Shown here: positions 6,575 through 6,774 of the stretch, in pieces
How the letters are laid out: each line of letters opens with the position of its first letter
Numbering within the stretch: position 1 is the first letter of the stretch
NCBI GenBank assembly: GCA_035559715.1
Contig: DATMAW010000077.1
Location: 1 to 6,774, forward strand
Reading direction: 5' to 3'
Source of the DNA: JACQHC01 sp035559715
GTDB lineage: Bacteria > Gemmatimonadota > Gemmatimonadetes > Gemmatimonadales > GWC2-71-9
Length of the DNA stretch: 6,774 nt
Made by a program: the position numbers and the translations under genes
The notes under the pieces: model-generated
What the model was told of the DNA's origin: nothing
The model's database searches: none
Seen by the model: only the letters and a program-made list of their open reading frames with translations

Positions 6575-6774
6575 TCACCCGGAACCCGTCGGGCGATGGG
6601 ACTGGGGGGAAAGCGAGTCCGGTGTCTGTCCTGCCAGCGCGTACATGGATGCCACGCCGGCGACGACCACGATCAGTCCGAGCCACCCGGGCAACGTGAG
6701 GCGCTGTCCCAGCAGCGCAAACGCGAGTAGCGCCCCAACCACGGGCTCGATCGTTGCTGTGACCGCCGTCGGCG
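6575..6774 (-). CDS. EamA/DMT-family transporter, C-terminal part (gene continues past the right edge)
   Basis: Read on the minus strand, 65 codons and a TGA stop at 6577-6575 are present, and the start lies beyond the window. The visible protein begins with TAVTATIEPVVGALLAFALL, the penultimate helix signature of EamA (drug/metabolite transporter) proteins. Then comes a short loop GQRLTLPGW, a last hydrophobic helix (LGLIVVVAGVASMYALA) and a polar tail of about 17 residues. EamA proteins usually have ten membrane helices and export amino acids, nucleosides or other metabolites; the substrate here is unknown. It converges on the MBL remnant with a 4-nt gap between the two stops. Confidence 0.8.
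   Translation of the reverse strand, partial: PTAVTATIEPVVGALLAFALLGQRLTLPGWLGLIVVVAGVASMYALAGQTPDSLSPQSHRPTGSG

Overview
The window is high-GC, compact bacterial DNA with five complete protein genes, one partial gene at the right edge and two probable gene remnants. The gene style (Tat-exported soluble enzymes, a DUF2911 lipid- or envelope-type secreted protein, an APC permease and an ACMSD-like amidohydrolase) is reminiscent of Gemmatimonadota or a related high-GC environmental phylum. That assignment is an inference from remembered protein style. No rRNA, tRNA or marker gene is present to prove it.

Layout: bases 1-107 hold a GC-rich leader with a 13-bp perfect inverted repeat and a strong Shine-Dalgarno. 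Bases 108-1331 (+) encode a Tat-signal-bearing fold-type III PLP racemase of the alanine racemase family with several substituted active-site positions. Bases 1342-1512 carry an orphan helical fragment. Bases 1513-2667 (+) encode a secreted DUF2911 protein. Bases 2723-3808 (-) encode a Tat-signal-bearing peptidase family M19 (renal dipeptidase-like) protein that has lost the HxD metal motif. Divergent from it, 3926-5272 (+) encodes a 12-helix-type APC amino acid permease, followed by 5341-6318 (+), an amidohydrolase-2/ACMSD-like protein. Bases 6373-6570 (+) are the C-terminal remnant of a metallo-beta-lactamase-fold hydrolase, convergent with the C-terminal end of an EamA/DMT transporter (6575-6774, -).

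How the genes may work together: a predicted exported racemase, a predicted exported dipeptidase-fold protein and an amino acid permease lie within about 5 kb. This is consistent with periplasmic handling of peptides and D/L-amino acids followed by uptake, but the genes are in several transcription units and the connection is inference. The permease and the amidohydrolase are on the same strand 68 bases apart and could be co-transcribed. I see no CRISPR array, prophage, insertion sequence, toxin-antitoxin pair or defence system. The most unusual content is the pair of exported enzymes with altered catalytic sites.
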